Shown in pieces: positions 7,092 to 13,816 of a stretch of 29,146 bases of DNA. The DNA lies in the NCBI GenBank assembly GCA_051744245.1, contig JBNJCV010000016.1, positions 1-29,146 of the forward strand, read 5' to 3'. Under the pieces are notes generated by a model that saw only the letters and a list, made by a program, of their open reading frames with translations, had not been told where the DNA came from and made no database searches. Position numbers and translations under genes: made by a program. This DNA comes from M55B165 sp051744245. Its GTDB lineage: Bacteria; Actinomycetota; Humimicrobiia; Humimicrobiales; Humimicrobiaceae. Numbering within the stretch: the first letter of the stretch is position 1; each line of letters begins with the position of its first letter.

Positions 7092-8224
7092 TGGAAGTCA
7101 TGATTTTGAATTTTGAAGAATTACTGGAGGAGCTCAAGAATCTGGCTATCTCTTATATTAATCCTGATTTGAATGAAGGCAAATTATTTCTATGGTTATC
7201 AAGCCAACTGGTAAAGGGAAAAGACACCTTTGATAGTTTTAAGTTACCCGAATACAGTTTTAAAATAGGTAATTTAAAGATAAGCAATCCTTTGGTATCT
7301 GCACCACTAGCGGGAATAAGCGATAATACCTACAGGATTTTTGCAGCTTTCTTTGGATGCGGATTAACTTTTAGCGAGATGATTACAAGCTATGGCATTT
7401 ATTATAATCACCGGAAAACTATTTCGATGGCTAGCATTACCGAGTGTGAGCGTCCTTGTGCAATTCAGATTTTTGGTTCCGGACCGGAAATAATGGCAGA
7501 AGCAGCAGAAAGGCTTGAAGGAATAGCGGATATAATTGATATAAATATGGGCTGTCCGGTACCTAAAATATTAAAAAGTAAAAGCGGTGGATACTTGCTT
7601 AGGGAGCCGGAAAAAGTTGGGAAAATTGTAAAAAAGATAAGGGAAAGGATAAGCATACCTTTAACCGTAAAGGTTAGACTAGGATGGAATAAAAGCAGTA
7701 TTAATGTATTAGATATTGCCAAGATTGCCCAGGAAAATGGAGCGGATGCCATATCTATTCACGGGAGGACAGTAAAGCAAGGATTTTCAGGAAATGCTGA
7801 TTATGCTTATATTAAGCAAGTTAAAAATAATATAAAAATTCCAGTAATAACCAGTGGTGATATAAATAGTCCCAAAAAAGCAATTGAAGTATTGAATTAC
7901 ACCGGTTGTGATGGTTTAATGGTTGGGAGAAAATCCAAGGGTTCCATGTGGATTTTTTTAAATATTTTATTAAAGCTTCAAAATCCAAATAAAAAACTAG
8001 AAGGCATGGGCCCAAGTTTAGAATGGAGAAAGAAGTTTGCAATTCTGTATCTAAAGTTTTTAATTTATTTTAAAGGGGAAAAAAAGGCTATTAAAGAATT
8101 CAGGAAATATTTAAGTTGGATCTTTAAGGGAATCCGGGGAATAAGTAAGGTTAGGAAAAAGATCTTTCAAATTAAAGAATTTAATGATGTAATTAACATA
8201 CTAGACTTAATAGACGGGATGTAG
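7091..8224 (+). CDS. dus: tRNA-dihydrouridine synthase
   Basis: Dus enzymes are flavoproteins that reduce specific uridines in the D-loop of tRNA. The TIM barrel begins near residue 58: IGNLKISNPLVSAPLAGISD, then GCGLTFSEMI, the catalytic Cys155 in INMGCPVPKI, LTVKVRLGW, ISIHGRTVKQGFSG, GDINSPKKA and GLMVGRKSKG. The family motif is HGRTR, here HGRTV. The length is 377 residues. About 57 residues precede the core, including a Leu/Glu-rich helix, and are not typical of DusB; a start at ATG 7100 would shorten this by only 3. The GTG at 7091 overlaps the coaX stop. The last codons (D-G-M-stop) lie inside the tRNA-Pro gene, so the stop codon is tRNA bases 8-10. The exact subfamily (DusB-like) is inferred. 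Confidence 0.93.
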   Translation: MEVMILNFEELLEELKNLAISYINPDLNEGKLFLWLSSQLVKGKDTFDSFKLPEYSFKIGNLKISNPLVSAPLAGISDNTYRIFAAFFGCGLTFSEMITSYGIYYNHRKTISMASITECERPCAIQIFGSGPEIMAEAAERLEGIADIIDINMGCPVPKILKSKSGGYLLREPEKVGKIVKKIRERISIPLTVKVRLGWNKSSINVLDIAKIAQENGADAISIHGRTVKQGFSGNADYAYIKQVKNNIKIPVITSGDINSPKKAIEVLNYTGCDGLMVGRKSKGSMWIFLNILLKLQNPNKKLEGMGPSLEWRKKFAILYLKFLIYFKGEKKAIKEFRKYLSWIFKGIRGISKVRKKIFQIKEFNDVINILDLIDGM

Positions 8225-8292
8225 CGCAGCTTGGTTAGCGCGCAGCGTTCGGGACGCTGAGGCCGGGGGTTCAAATCCCCCCATCCCGACCA
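8215..8292 (+). tRNA. tRNA-Pro (anticodon CGG)
   Basis: A full cloverleaf can be folded by eye. The acceptor stem is CGGGATG (8215-8221) with CATCCCG (8282-8288). The D-stem is GCGC/GCGC with loop AGCTTGGTTA. The anticodon stem is CAGCG/CGCTG with loop TTCGGGA, so the anticodon is CGG and the codon read is CCG, proline. The variable loop is AGGCC. The T-stem is GGGGG/CCCCC with loop TTCAAAT. The discriminator is A and CCA is encoded (8290-8292). The 5' end overlaps the dus coding sequence by 10 nt. Confidence 0.97.
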
Positions 8293-8372
8293 ATCTACAT
8301 TAAGCTTATAACTTATTAATTAGGTATTGTTGTAAAAGGTTATTCTGAAGCCACTAATAAGGCTGGTTTATT

Positions 8373-9161
8373 ATGGTAATGTGCAATAAATATAACAGGA
8401 AACCTTATAGGATAGCATTGCTGCATGGAGGTCCTGGAGCACCTGAAAGCATTACCCCCTTAGCTAAAGAGCTTGCAAAAAAATTTAGTATTTTGGAGCC
8501 TATCCAGAGCGGTTATACTATCAAGGCCCAGCTCAAAGAATTGCATGAACTTTTAACAGAGATTGCAGAACTGCCGGTTATTTTAATAGGGTGGTCTTGG
8601 GGCGCTTGGCTCGCTTATATTTTTACTTCATGTCATCCTGCGTTAGTTAGAAAGCTTATTCTTGTAAGCTGTCCTTCTTTTGAGGAAAAATATGCAAGGC
8701 AGATGTCCCGGATCAGGTTGGCTAGAATGGATAGAGAGCAAAAAGATGAGTTTAGGTGGCTGGGGCAAGCATTAAGAGATCCAGAAGTAGCAAACAAAGA
8801 TAAAATATTTGCCAGGTATGGGGAGTTGTTTGATAGAATAGATTCCTATGAAAGGCTAGCAGTAAAAGCTATACATAAGGGACAATTTAGAATTTTTGAG
8901 TCAATTTGGCAGGAAGCCTCTAATTTAAGGAGGAAAGGTAGATTAATTGAATATGGTAAAAATATAAAGGTTCCTGTATCTATAATCCATGGGGATTACG
9001 ATCCTACTCCTTACCAGGGAGTTGTTTATCCATTGTCCGGGGTTATAGGGGACCTAACACTATATATTCTTGAGAAATGTGGACACACACCCTGGGAGGA
9101 AAGATATGCAAAAGATGCATTTTACAGGATACTTTCAAGTATAATTAAAGATAACTGTTAA
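8373..9161 (+). CDS. Alpha/beta hydrolase
   Basis: This 262-residue protein has the alpha/beta-hydrolase fold. The oxyanion-hole motif is LHGGPG (17-22), the nucleophile elbow is GWSWGA with Ser75, the acid is probably Asp210 in HGDYDPTP, and the base is His238 in KCGHTPWEE. A helical cap domain of about 100 residues lies between the elbow and the acid. HGGPG also occurs in prolyl aminopeptidases, but the elbow differs from GGSWGS, so I do not assign a substrate. The start is uncertain: ATG 8373 and ATG 8379 are both possible and neither has a good ribosome binding site. It lies 80 nt after the tRNA on the same strand and is followed by a likely promoter, so it may be a single-gene unit. Confidence 0.88.
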   Translation: MVMCNKYNRKPYRIALLHGGPGAPESITPLAKELAKKFSILEPIQSGYTIKAQLKELHELLTEIAELPVILIGWSWGAWLAYIFTSCHPALVRKLILVSCPSFEEKYARQMSRIRLARMDREQKDEFRWLGQALRDPEVANKDKIFARYGELFDRIDSYERLAVKAIHKGQFRIFESIWQEASNLRRKGRLIEYGKNIKVPVSIIHGDYDPTPYQGVVYPLSGVIGDLTLYILEKCGHTPWEERYAKDAFYRILSSIIKDNC

Positions 9162-9166
9162 TACCT

Positions 9167-9196
9167 TTTATGTTTACCCGAAAATTATTGTATAAT
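9167..9196 (+). promoter_or_regulatory. Likely promoter for the ferritin-like gene
   Basis: A perfect TATAAT (9191-9196) lies 41 nt before the ATG at 9237, with a poor -35 match (TTTATG, 9167-9172) at 18 nt spacing. No DtxR-type operator palindrome was recognised around it by eye. Confidence 0.4.
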
Positions 9197-9236
9197 ACTA
9201 TAGAATTATTAGATTATTTAAAAGAGGAGGAAAAAC

Positions 9237-9521
9237 ATGTTATCCAAAATACCTATAGACTTAGAAAAAATCCAGCAGGGAAATATAGATAAGGAAATAC
9301 TACGGGCTGCAGTGATAGCGGAACTGGATGCTATCAATTTATATGAACAGATGGCGGAAATGACCAATAATAACGACTTGAAAAAGATCTTACTGGATGT
9401 TGCCAAGGAAGAAAAAACCCACGTGGGAGAATTTCAAACACTATTGTTGGGCCAGGATAAGGAACAAGAAGAAGAGCTTAAGGCAGGCAAGGAAGAAGTT
9501 GAAGAAGAGTTAGCTGAATAG
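9237..9521 (+). CDS. Small ferritin-like (rubrerythrin-type) protein
   Basis: A 94-residue, two-helix ferritin-like protein. Helix 1 carries AELDAINLYEQMAE with Glu29 as probable metal ligand. Helix 2 carries VAKEEKTHVGEFQ, giving the E-x2-H pair Glu59/His62. Such half-size proteins dimerise to form a di-iron site, and encapsulated ferritins of this type are often made beside an encapsulin shell gene. No encapsulin lies nearby, and the C-terminus is an acidic Glu-rich tail (about 74-94) without a recognisable shell-targeting peptide. The ribosome binding site AGAGGAGG is strong, suggesting abundant protein. An iron-storage or peroxide-protection role is inferred. A DtxR-family metalloregulator lies two genes downstream, which fits metal-responsive control. 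Confidence 0.82.
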   Translation: MLSKIPIDLEKIQQGNIDKEILRAAVIAELDAINLYEQMAEMTNNNDLKKILLDVAKEEKTHVGEFQTLLLGQDKEQEEELKAGKEEVEEELAE

Positions 9522-9551
9522 AAAAATAAAAATATTTGGAAGGGGCCTTTT

Positions 9552-11054
9552 ATGAGCTTAATGGGCATTGATATAGGAACTACTGGCACTAAAGCTATTG
9601 CTTTCAATGAAGAGGGCCAAGCTTTAGGTAGTTCTTATTTGGAATATAATCTGATTTTTCCCAAGAATAACTGGGTAGAATTTGATGTTAATGACATGTG
9701 GGATAAAGTTTTTGATGTAATACGGAAAGTAAATGCGGAACCGGCTGTTAAAAAAGATCCTGTGAGGGCGTTGGCTGTTTCAACTATTGGGGAAAGTTTT
9801 ACTCCTATTGATAGGGAAGGCAATATATTGTATAACACTATTTATTCCACAGATGCAAGAAGCTCTAAAGAGCTTGAATACATACTTTCTGTTATACCAG
9901 GTAAAGAACTATACCACACAACAGGGCTGCCACCCCAATATGTTACTGCTTTGAACAAAATTTACTGGGTTAAAAAGAATATGCCAGAAATTTATAACAA
10001 AACTTATAAATTTTTATTTACCGCAGACCTGTTCCAACACAAGTTGGGAATTAAAAATACCAAAATGAATTATTCTCTATGCTCTACTTCCTTATTTTTC
10101 GACATAAGGGAAAAACAATGGTCAGACTATATTTTAAATACCTTTGACATTGATAAAAATTTATTCTCGCAGCCTGCTCCGTCTGGAGAACTAGTGGATT
10201 ATGTAAGGGAGGATATTGCAGAGGATTTAGGATTTAAGAGAAAGGTAGCCGTGGTAACTGGAGGCCATGACCAGCAATGTGCAGCTTTAGGCGTGGGTGC
10301 AATTGAAGGCGGAATTGCCGCAGATGGGATGGGTACTGTTGAATGCGTGACTCCAGTTATGGATGAAATAATATTGAAGGATAAATTGTTTGAAAATGAT
10401 TATTCAACCAGAGCTCATGTTGTAGAAGGAAAATATGTAAGTTTTGTTTATAATTTTACTTCTGGCAGTGTCCTTAAATGGTATAGGGATGTGTTGGGAA
10501 CTGAAGAAAAGAAGGAAGCCGAAAAGAAAGGCATAGATGTTTATGATTATTTTTTCTCACAACTAAACCTTGAGCCATCTGGAATGCTTACTCTTCCCTA
10601 CTTTTCAGGCTCCGGGACTCCTTACCATGATCCAATTGCAAAAGGTTCAATAATCGGGTTGAAATTATCTACTAAAAAAATTGATATATTCAAGGCTTTC
10701 GTTGAAGGATTAATTTATGAAATTGCTTTTAATGTAGAATTAGCGGAAAAATGTGGTTTACGCATTAATGAGCTCCGGGCTGTTGGTGGCGGCTCTAAGT
10801 CTGATTATTGGCTTAAGCTAAAATCCTCTGTACTTAATAAGCCTATTAAGCAAATGGGAATAAGTGAAGCCGGTTGCCTAGCCAGTATGATGCTAGCAGG
10901 CAAAGGAACCGGGAAATTTAAAATCAGGGAAGCTGTAGCTGATTTTGTGAAGATTAATAAAGAATTTGAACCGGATAAGAAGTTAAGAGAAAAGTATATT
11001 GAGAACTTCAGAAAGTATAAAAAAATCTATGACCTAGTAAGTGAACTGTTTTAA
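9552..11054 (+). CDS. FGGY-family carbohydrate kinase
   Basis: A 500-residue sugar kinase of the FGGY/ASKHA fold. It phosphorylates a sugar or polyol with ATP in the cytosol; the substrate cannot be read from sequence. Motifs in order are GIDIGTTGTKAIAFN (5-19, phosphate-1), STDARSS, the catalytic base Asp240 in VTGGHDQQCAALGVG, PYFSGSGTPYHDP (FGGY signature region), and AVGGGSKSDYWLKL with GISEAGCLASMML in the C-terminal ATP domain. It resembles the xylulokinase-like branch with GGHDQ rather than true XylB, which usually has GGGDN. No sugar transporter or isomerase is nearby. It starts 30 nt after the ferritin-like gene and ends 2 nt before the DtxR-family gene, so the three are probably co-transcribed. 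Confidence 0.92.
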   Translation: MSLMGIDIGTTGTKAIAFNEEGQALGSSYLEYNLIFPKNNWVEFDVNDMWDKVFDVIRKVNAEPAVKKDPVRALAVSTIGESFTPIDREGNILYNTIYSTDARSSKELEYILSVIPGKELYHTTGLPPQYVTALNKIYWVKKNMPEIYNKTYKFLFTADLFQHKLGIKNTKMNYSLCSTSLFFDIREKQWSDYILNTFDIDKNLFSQPAPSGELVDYVREDIAEDLGFKRKVAVVTGGHDQQCAALGVGAIEGGIAADGMGTVECVTPVMDEIILKDKLFENDYSTRAHVVEGKYVSFVYNFTSGSVLKWYRDVLGTEEKKEAEKKGIDVYDYFFSQLNLEPSGMLTLPYFSGSGTPYHDPIAKGSIIGLKLSTKKIDIFKAFVEGLIYEIAFNVELAEKCGLRINELRAVGGGSKSDYWLKLKSSVLNKPIKQMGISEAGCLASMMLAGKGTGKFKIREAVADFVKINKEFEPDKKLREKYIENFRKYKKIYDLVSELF

Positions 11055-11056
11055 TT

Positions 11057-11533
11057 ATGGAAATAAATTTATCATCAAATATAGAAGATTACCTGGAAGC
11101 AATATATGAGTTGGATTTCAAAGAGGATGTAGTCAGGGTAAAAGATATTGCTAGCAAATTAAGCATAAATCCTGCTAGTGTAACTGAAATATTATATAAA
11201 TTACAGGATTTGGACTTGGTTGAGCATGAAAAATATGGCAAGGTAAACTTAACTGGTAAAGGAAGGCTAATAGCCAAAAAGATATTTAAAAGGCATAAGA
11301 TATTAGTGGAATTCCTTTCTGACATATTAGGTGTAGATAAGGACCAGGCTGAAGAGGATTCCTGTAAGATTGAACATTCGGTTAGTGATGCCACAATGAA
11401 AAAATTGGTTGGATTTATAAATTTTATACAGAACAATCCCCGTGGTAAGCCATTATGGCTGGAGCATTTTTCATATTTTTTAAAAAATAGGGAATATCCC
11501 CCTGAATGCCTAAAAAAACAAGAGGATAAATGA
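11057..11533 (+). CDS. DtxR/MntR-family metal-dependent repressor
   Basis: A 158-residue transcriptional repressor with an N-terminal winged helix (about 1-70: VRVKDIASKLSINPASVTEIL, then the wing DLVEHEKYGKVNLTGKG) and a dimerisation/metal domain (about 71-145). No SH3-like third domain is present, as in MntR. Ligand positions by motif comparison are Asp11 and Glu14 (EDYLEAIYEL), His80 (KRHKILVEF), Cys103, Glu106 and His107 (EEDSCKIEHSVSD). Asp11/Glu14 are the manganese-regulator pattern, while Cys103 is the iron-regulator (DtxR/IdeR) pattern, so the metal preference is not clear. The start is ATG 11057, 2 nt after the kinase stop, without a strong binding site, suggesting coupling. It overlaps the DUF192 gene by 4 nt (ATGA). 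The ferritin-like gene upstream is a plausible target. Confidence 0.92.
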   Translation: MEINLSSNIEDYLEAIYELDFKEDVVRVKDIASKLSINPASVTEILYKLQDLDLVEHEKYGKVNLTGKGRLIAKKIFKRHKILVEFLSDILGVDKDQAEEDSCKIEHSVSDATMKKLVGFINFIQNNPRGKPLWLEHFSYFLKNREYPPECLKKQEDK

Positions 11534-11868
11534 AGTTAATTTCATTGGAAAACAATGAAATTGTTTCGGAAAATGTAATTGTTGCTGACACCTTTAAAAA
11601 GAGACTTTTTGGATTAACCATAAAGAATTTAAATGAGAATGAGTGTTTCTTAATACCTCGCTGCAATAGTATCCACACTATCGGGATGAGATATAGCATA
11701 GATGTAGTTTTTTTGGATAGGCATTATAGGGTAATCAAAATCATCAATTCATTAAAGCCTTTTAGGTTTATACCATTTGTAAGAAGTGCCAGGAATGTGT
11801 TGGAATTTTCTGCAGGTTTTTGCTATAAGGAGAAAATAGAAATAGAGGACAAACTGGAGCTGGCTTAG
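11530..11868 (+). CDS. DUF192 family protein
   Basis: A 112-residue protein of the DUF192 family, whose biochemical role is not established. The family core is visible: VADTFKKRLFGLT (about 18-30), CNSIHTIGMRYSIDVVFLD (45-63), and NVLEFSAGFCYKEKIEIED near the end. There is no signal peptide in this version. The ATGA overlap with the DtxR-family gene implies coupled translation. DUF192 genes often lie near Tad pilus loci in monoderm bacteria, and here the Tad operon starts about 2.2 kb downstream beyond gdh; a functional link is only an inference. Confidence 0.85.
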   Translation: MKLISLENNEIVSENVIVADTFKKRLFGLTIKNLNENECFLIPRCNSIHTIGMRYSIDVVFLDRHYRVIKIINSLKPFRFIPFVRSARNVLEFSAGFCYKEKIEIEDKLELA

Positions 11869-11898
11869 AATTTGATTGAAATTTATGAAGATTTTTTC

Positions 11899-11926
11899 TT
11901 GCAAAAATAATCACAGGTTGTATAAT
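11899..11926 (+). promoter_or_regulatory. Promoter for glutamate dehydrogenase
   Basis: TTGCAA (11899-11904) and TATAAT (11921-11926) with a 16-nt spacer form the best sigma-A type promoter in the window. Transcription from about 11933 would give a leader of about 145 nt before the gdh ATG at 12079, long enough for the structures described there. Confidence 0.65.
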
Positions 11927-11971
11927 TTAATATCCTCTTTTGCCTGGAAAGAGTAAAAACTAAAAATAAAT

Positions 11972-12088
11972 TAAAGGCAATGGTGCCTTTATATAAAGGC
12001 AATGAAGCATCTTTTTGAAACCATGACGGTTTAAGGAAGTGGTGCTTTATTGGAAAAAAATTTTCAAAGGAGAAAAAAATGAAGCACT
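11972..12088 (+). promoter_or_regulatory. Structured gdh leader with competing hairpins
   Basis: Several pairings compete. TAAAGGCA (11972-11979) pairs with TGCCTTTA (11984-11991), but the same TGCCTTT can pair with the second copy AAAGGCA (11995-12001). Further on, 12041-12052 (GGTGCTTTATTG) pairs over 12 bp, two of them G-U, with 12000-12011 (CAATGAAGCATC). The loop of that stem holds a smaller hairpin, AAACC (12018-12022) with GGTTT (12028-12032). The same segment (12041-12051) can instead pair over 11 bp, two of them G-U, with 12078-12088, which contains the gdh ATG; the ribosome binding site AAAGGAG (12066-12072) then lies in the loop. This is possible because AATGAAGCA occurs twice (12001-12009 and 12078-12086). 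No poly-U tail follows, so control would be translational. No known riboswitch class was recognised. Confidence 0.5.
12002..12034 (+). CDS. Possible 10-codon upstream ORF in gdh leader
   Basis: ATG at 12002 opens MKHLFETMTV and stops at 12032-12034. It begins with the same MKH as gdh because it starts in the repeated AATGAAGCA. AAAGG lies only 3 nt upstream of the ATG, so initiation would be poor. A second frame at 11980-12018 reads MVPLYKGNEASF. Either could be a leader peptide; both could be chance. Confidence 0.2.
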   Translation: MKHLFETMTV

Positions 12089-13341
12089 CTAAAGAAAATG
12101 TCTGGCATATGACACAAAAAAGGCTAGACAGGATAATGGATATGTTAGGACTCAAACCTGGTATAAGGAAATACCTGCGTGAACCGAAAAGAACAATCGA
12201 AGTAACCATAAAGGTTCCAATGGATAATGGGGAAGTTGATGTTTTTAAAGGTTACAGGGTACAGCACAATTCTGACCGCGGTCCAACCAAAGGTGGTTTA
12301 AGATTTAGCGAAGAAGTTACCTTGGATGATATAAAAGCATTGTCAGCTCTGATGACTTTAAAAACAGCTGTAGTGGATGTACCTTTTGGTGGTGCTAAAG
12401 GTGGCGTAAAGGTTAACCCAAAGAAACTGTCTGTAAGGGAATTAGAGTCACTTTCAAGGCAATTTATATTAGAACTTTCTCCAAATATTGGGATAAATAA
12501 AGATATTCCAGCTCCTGATGTCGGTACTAATGCACAGATTATGGCCTGGATGGCTGATGCTTATAGCATACAAAAAGGATATTATGAACCAGGGATATTG
12601 ACTGGTAAACCAATTGAGCTGGGAGGCTCCGAAGGAAGAAATGAAGCAACATCTGCAGGGGTTGTTTTTACTATTCTTTCCGCTATTAAAAAACTAGACA
12701 TGGAAAAAGAGAATTTAGAAGTAATAATTCAGGGATATGGAAATGCAGGCTATAATTGTGCAAGAATTTTAAATGGCCTCGGTTTTAAAATTATTGCGAT
12801 TAGTGATTCCAGGGGTGCGATTTATAATAAAATGGGATTGGATCCTCAAAAAGTGTTAACCCATAAAAATAATACTGGCAGTGTCATAAATTATTCCCAT
12901 GGGGAAAATATAGACCCTTCAGGGATGCTGGAGCTTAAGTCCGACATTCTTATTCCTGCTGCCCTGGAAAATCAAATTGATAAAAATAATGCTTCCAAAA
13001 TTAAAGCCAAAATAATCGCGGAAGCTGCAAATGCTCCTGTTACACCTGAAGCAGATGAGGTATTAGATGAAAAAGACATATTGATTATCCCGGACATGTT
13101 ATGTAATGCTGGTGGGGTAACCGTATCATATTTTGAATGGGTGCAGTGCTGCCAATCATATTACTGGACTTACGATGAGGTAACATCAAAGCTAAAAAGA
13201 GTAATGGATAAAGCATTTGAAGAAGTCTTTAATATGCACCAGGAAAAAAATGTTAGCATGAGAACAGCAGCAGGATTATTATCTATAGGCAGGGTAGCAG
13301 ATGCCGTTAGCTTAAAAACCACAAGGTCTTTCTGCTACTAG
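12079..13341 (+). CDS. gdhA: Glutamate dehydrogenase (Glu/Leu/Phe/Val dehydrogenase family)
   Basis: This 420-residue oxidoreductase interconverts glutamate with 2-oxoglutarate and ammonium using NAD(P). The catalytic domain (about 1-180) has KGYRVQHNSDRGPTKGGLRF, the catalytic lysine in VPFGGAKGGV, and the active-site Asp in DIPAPDVGTNAQIMAWM. The nucleotide-binding domain follows with QGYGNAGYNCARIL (GxGNxG) and EAANAPVTPEAD. The NAGGVTVSYFEWVQ stretch near the C-terminus is standard. Length and domain order match the hexameric enzyme of about 415-430 residues found in Firmicutes and archaea. Glutamate as substrate is the usual assignment, but leucine or valine specificity cannot be excluded. 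ATG 12079 is set by AAAGGAG 6 nt upstream. It is a single-gene unit with its own promoter, structured leader and terminator. Confidence 0.95.
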   Translation: MKHSKENVWHMTQKRLDRIMDMLGLKPGIRKYLREPKRTIEVTIKVPMDNGEVDVFKGYRVQHNSDRGPTKGGLRFSEEVTLDDIKALSALMTLKTAVVDVPFGGAKGGVKVNPKKLSVRELESLSRQFILELSPNIGINKDIPAPDVGTNAQIMAWMADAYSIQKGYYEPGILTGKPIELGGSEGRNEATSAGVVFTILSAIKKLDMEKENLEVIIQGYGNAGYNCARILNGLGFKIIAISDSRGAIYNKMGLDPQKVLTHKNNTGSVINYSHGENIDPSGMLELKSDILIPAALENQIDKNNASKIKAKIIAEAANAPVTPEADEVLDEKDILIIPDMLCNAGGVTVSYFEWVQCCQSYYWTYDEVTSKLKRVMDKAFEEVFNMHQEKNVSMRTAAGLLSIGRVADAVSLKTTRSFCY

Positions 13342-13393
13342 AAGTTAACGTATAATTGTAATAAGTACTGGTAATTCTATCCAAATTAAGTGG

Positions 13394-13420
13394 GGAGAAA
13401 ATTTGTTCTCCTTTTATATA
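13394..13420 (+). terminator. Rho-independent terminator of gdh
   Basis: GGAGAA (13394-13399) pairs with TTCTCC (13406-13411) across a 6-nt loop, followed by TTTTATATAATTTTTT. It lies about 50 nt after the gdh stop. Confidence 0.75.
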
Positions 13421-13441
13421 ATTTTTTACCAAATTTAGCCT

Positions 13442-13469
13442 TTTTACAGATGTTATTAATTCGGATAAT
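13442..13469 (+). promoter_or_regulatory. Possible promoter of a small transcription unit
   Basis: TTTTAC/TTTACA (13442-13448) and GATAAT (13464-13469) are 15-16 nt apart, slightly short. They lie between the gdh terminator and a small open frame that ends before another terminator (13677-13709). AT-rich background weakens the call. Confidence 0.3.
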
Positions 13470-13499
13470 AGTGCTCGTTAAAAGGAGAAGGAAAAGTTA

Positions 13500-13649
13500 A
13501 TAATATTATTGAAGGTTTGTAAAAAAGCAGTAATTCTCCTGGAGGATTTAAATAAATATTTTAATTCCATTGTTAAAACTGTGGGTGAGAATATTAGCAA
13601 AACGTGGCTAGCCTGGAAAAAAGCCGTAAATCCATTTAAAAATCTTTAA
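13500..13649 (+). CDS. Possible small protein (46-49 residues), start codon unclear
   Basis: An open frame ending at TAA 13647-13649 reads, from TTG at 13509, MKVCKKAVILLEDLNKY followed by FNSIVKTVGENISKTW and LAWKKAVNPFKNL. It is basic, with alternating hydrophobic residues that would suit one or two amphipathic helices. A strong Shine-Dalgarno stretch, AAAGGAGAAGG (13481-13491), lies upstream, but the nearest in-frame TTG is 17 nt beyond it. The codons at good spacing are TTA (13497) and ATA (13500 or 13503). Either the start is non-canonical, or a former ATG has been lost, or the unit is a non-coding RNA. It lies between two terminators. I do not recognise the protein. Confidence 0.35.
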   Translation: MILLKVCKKAVILLEDLNKYFNSIVKTVGENISKTWLAWKKAVNPFKNL

Positions 13650-13676
13650 AAACATATTTTTTATAATCAGGAAAAC

Positions 13677-13709
13677 AGGGCCTTCTGTGGGATGGCCTTT
13701 TTTTATTTT
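13677..13709 (+). terminator. Rho-independent terminator
   Basis: AGGGCC (13677-13682) pairs with GGCCTT (13694-13699), six pairs including one G-U, across an 11-nt loop, followed by TTTTTATTTT. It ends the short unit that starts near 13443. There is no gene between here and 14029. Confidence 0.6.
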
Positions 13710-13816
13710 GCTTAGTCTGTGAAATAACCCTGCCAAATATTCAAAGGATAATTTTTATTAGGTCCTGCAATACCGGTAATTTATAAAAAGTATTTAAGAA
13801 TTTTTACCAGCTTTGC

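Noticed and set aside
8270..8372. Integration site of a mobile element at the tRNA-Pro 3' end
   Set aside because: No integrase and no second copy of the tRNA 3' end were seen in the window.
8215..8470. Link between tRNA-Pro and an HGGPG hydrolase as a proline-related pair
   Set aside because: HGGPG occurs in prolyl aminopeptidases, but the nucleophile elbow GWSWGA differs and adjacency alone is no evidence.
9237..9521. Encapsulin cargo system
   Set aside because: The ferritin-like protein fits the cargo type, but no shell protein is in the window and no targeting peptide is visible at its C-terminus.
11089..11436. 115-codon minus-strand frame over the DtxR-family gene
   Set aside because: Antisense shadow of a gene with clear domain motifs on the + strand.
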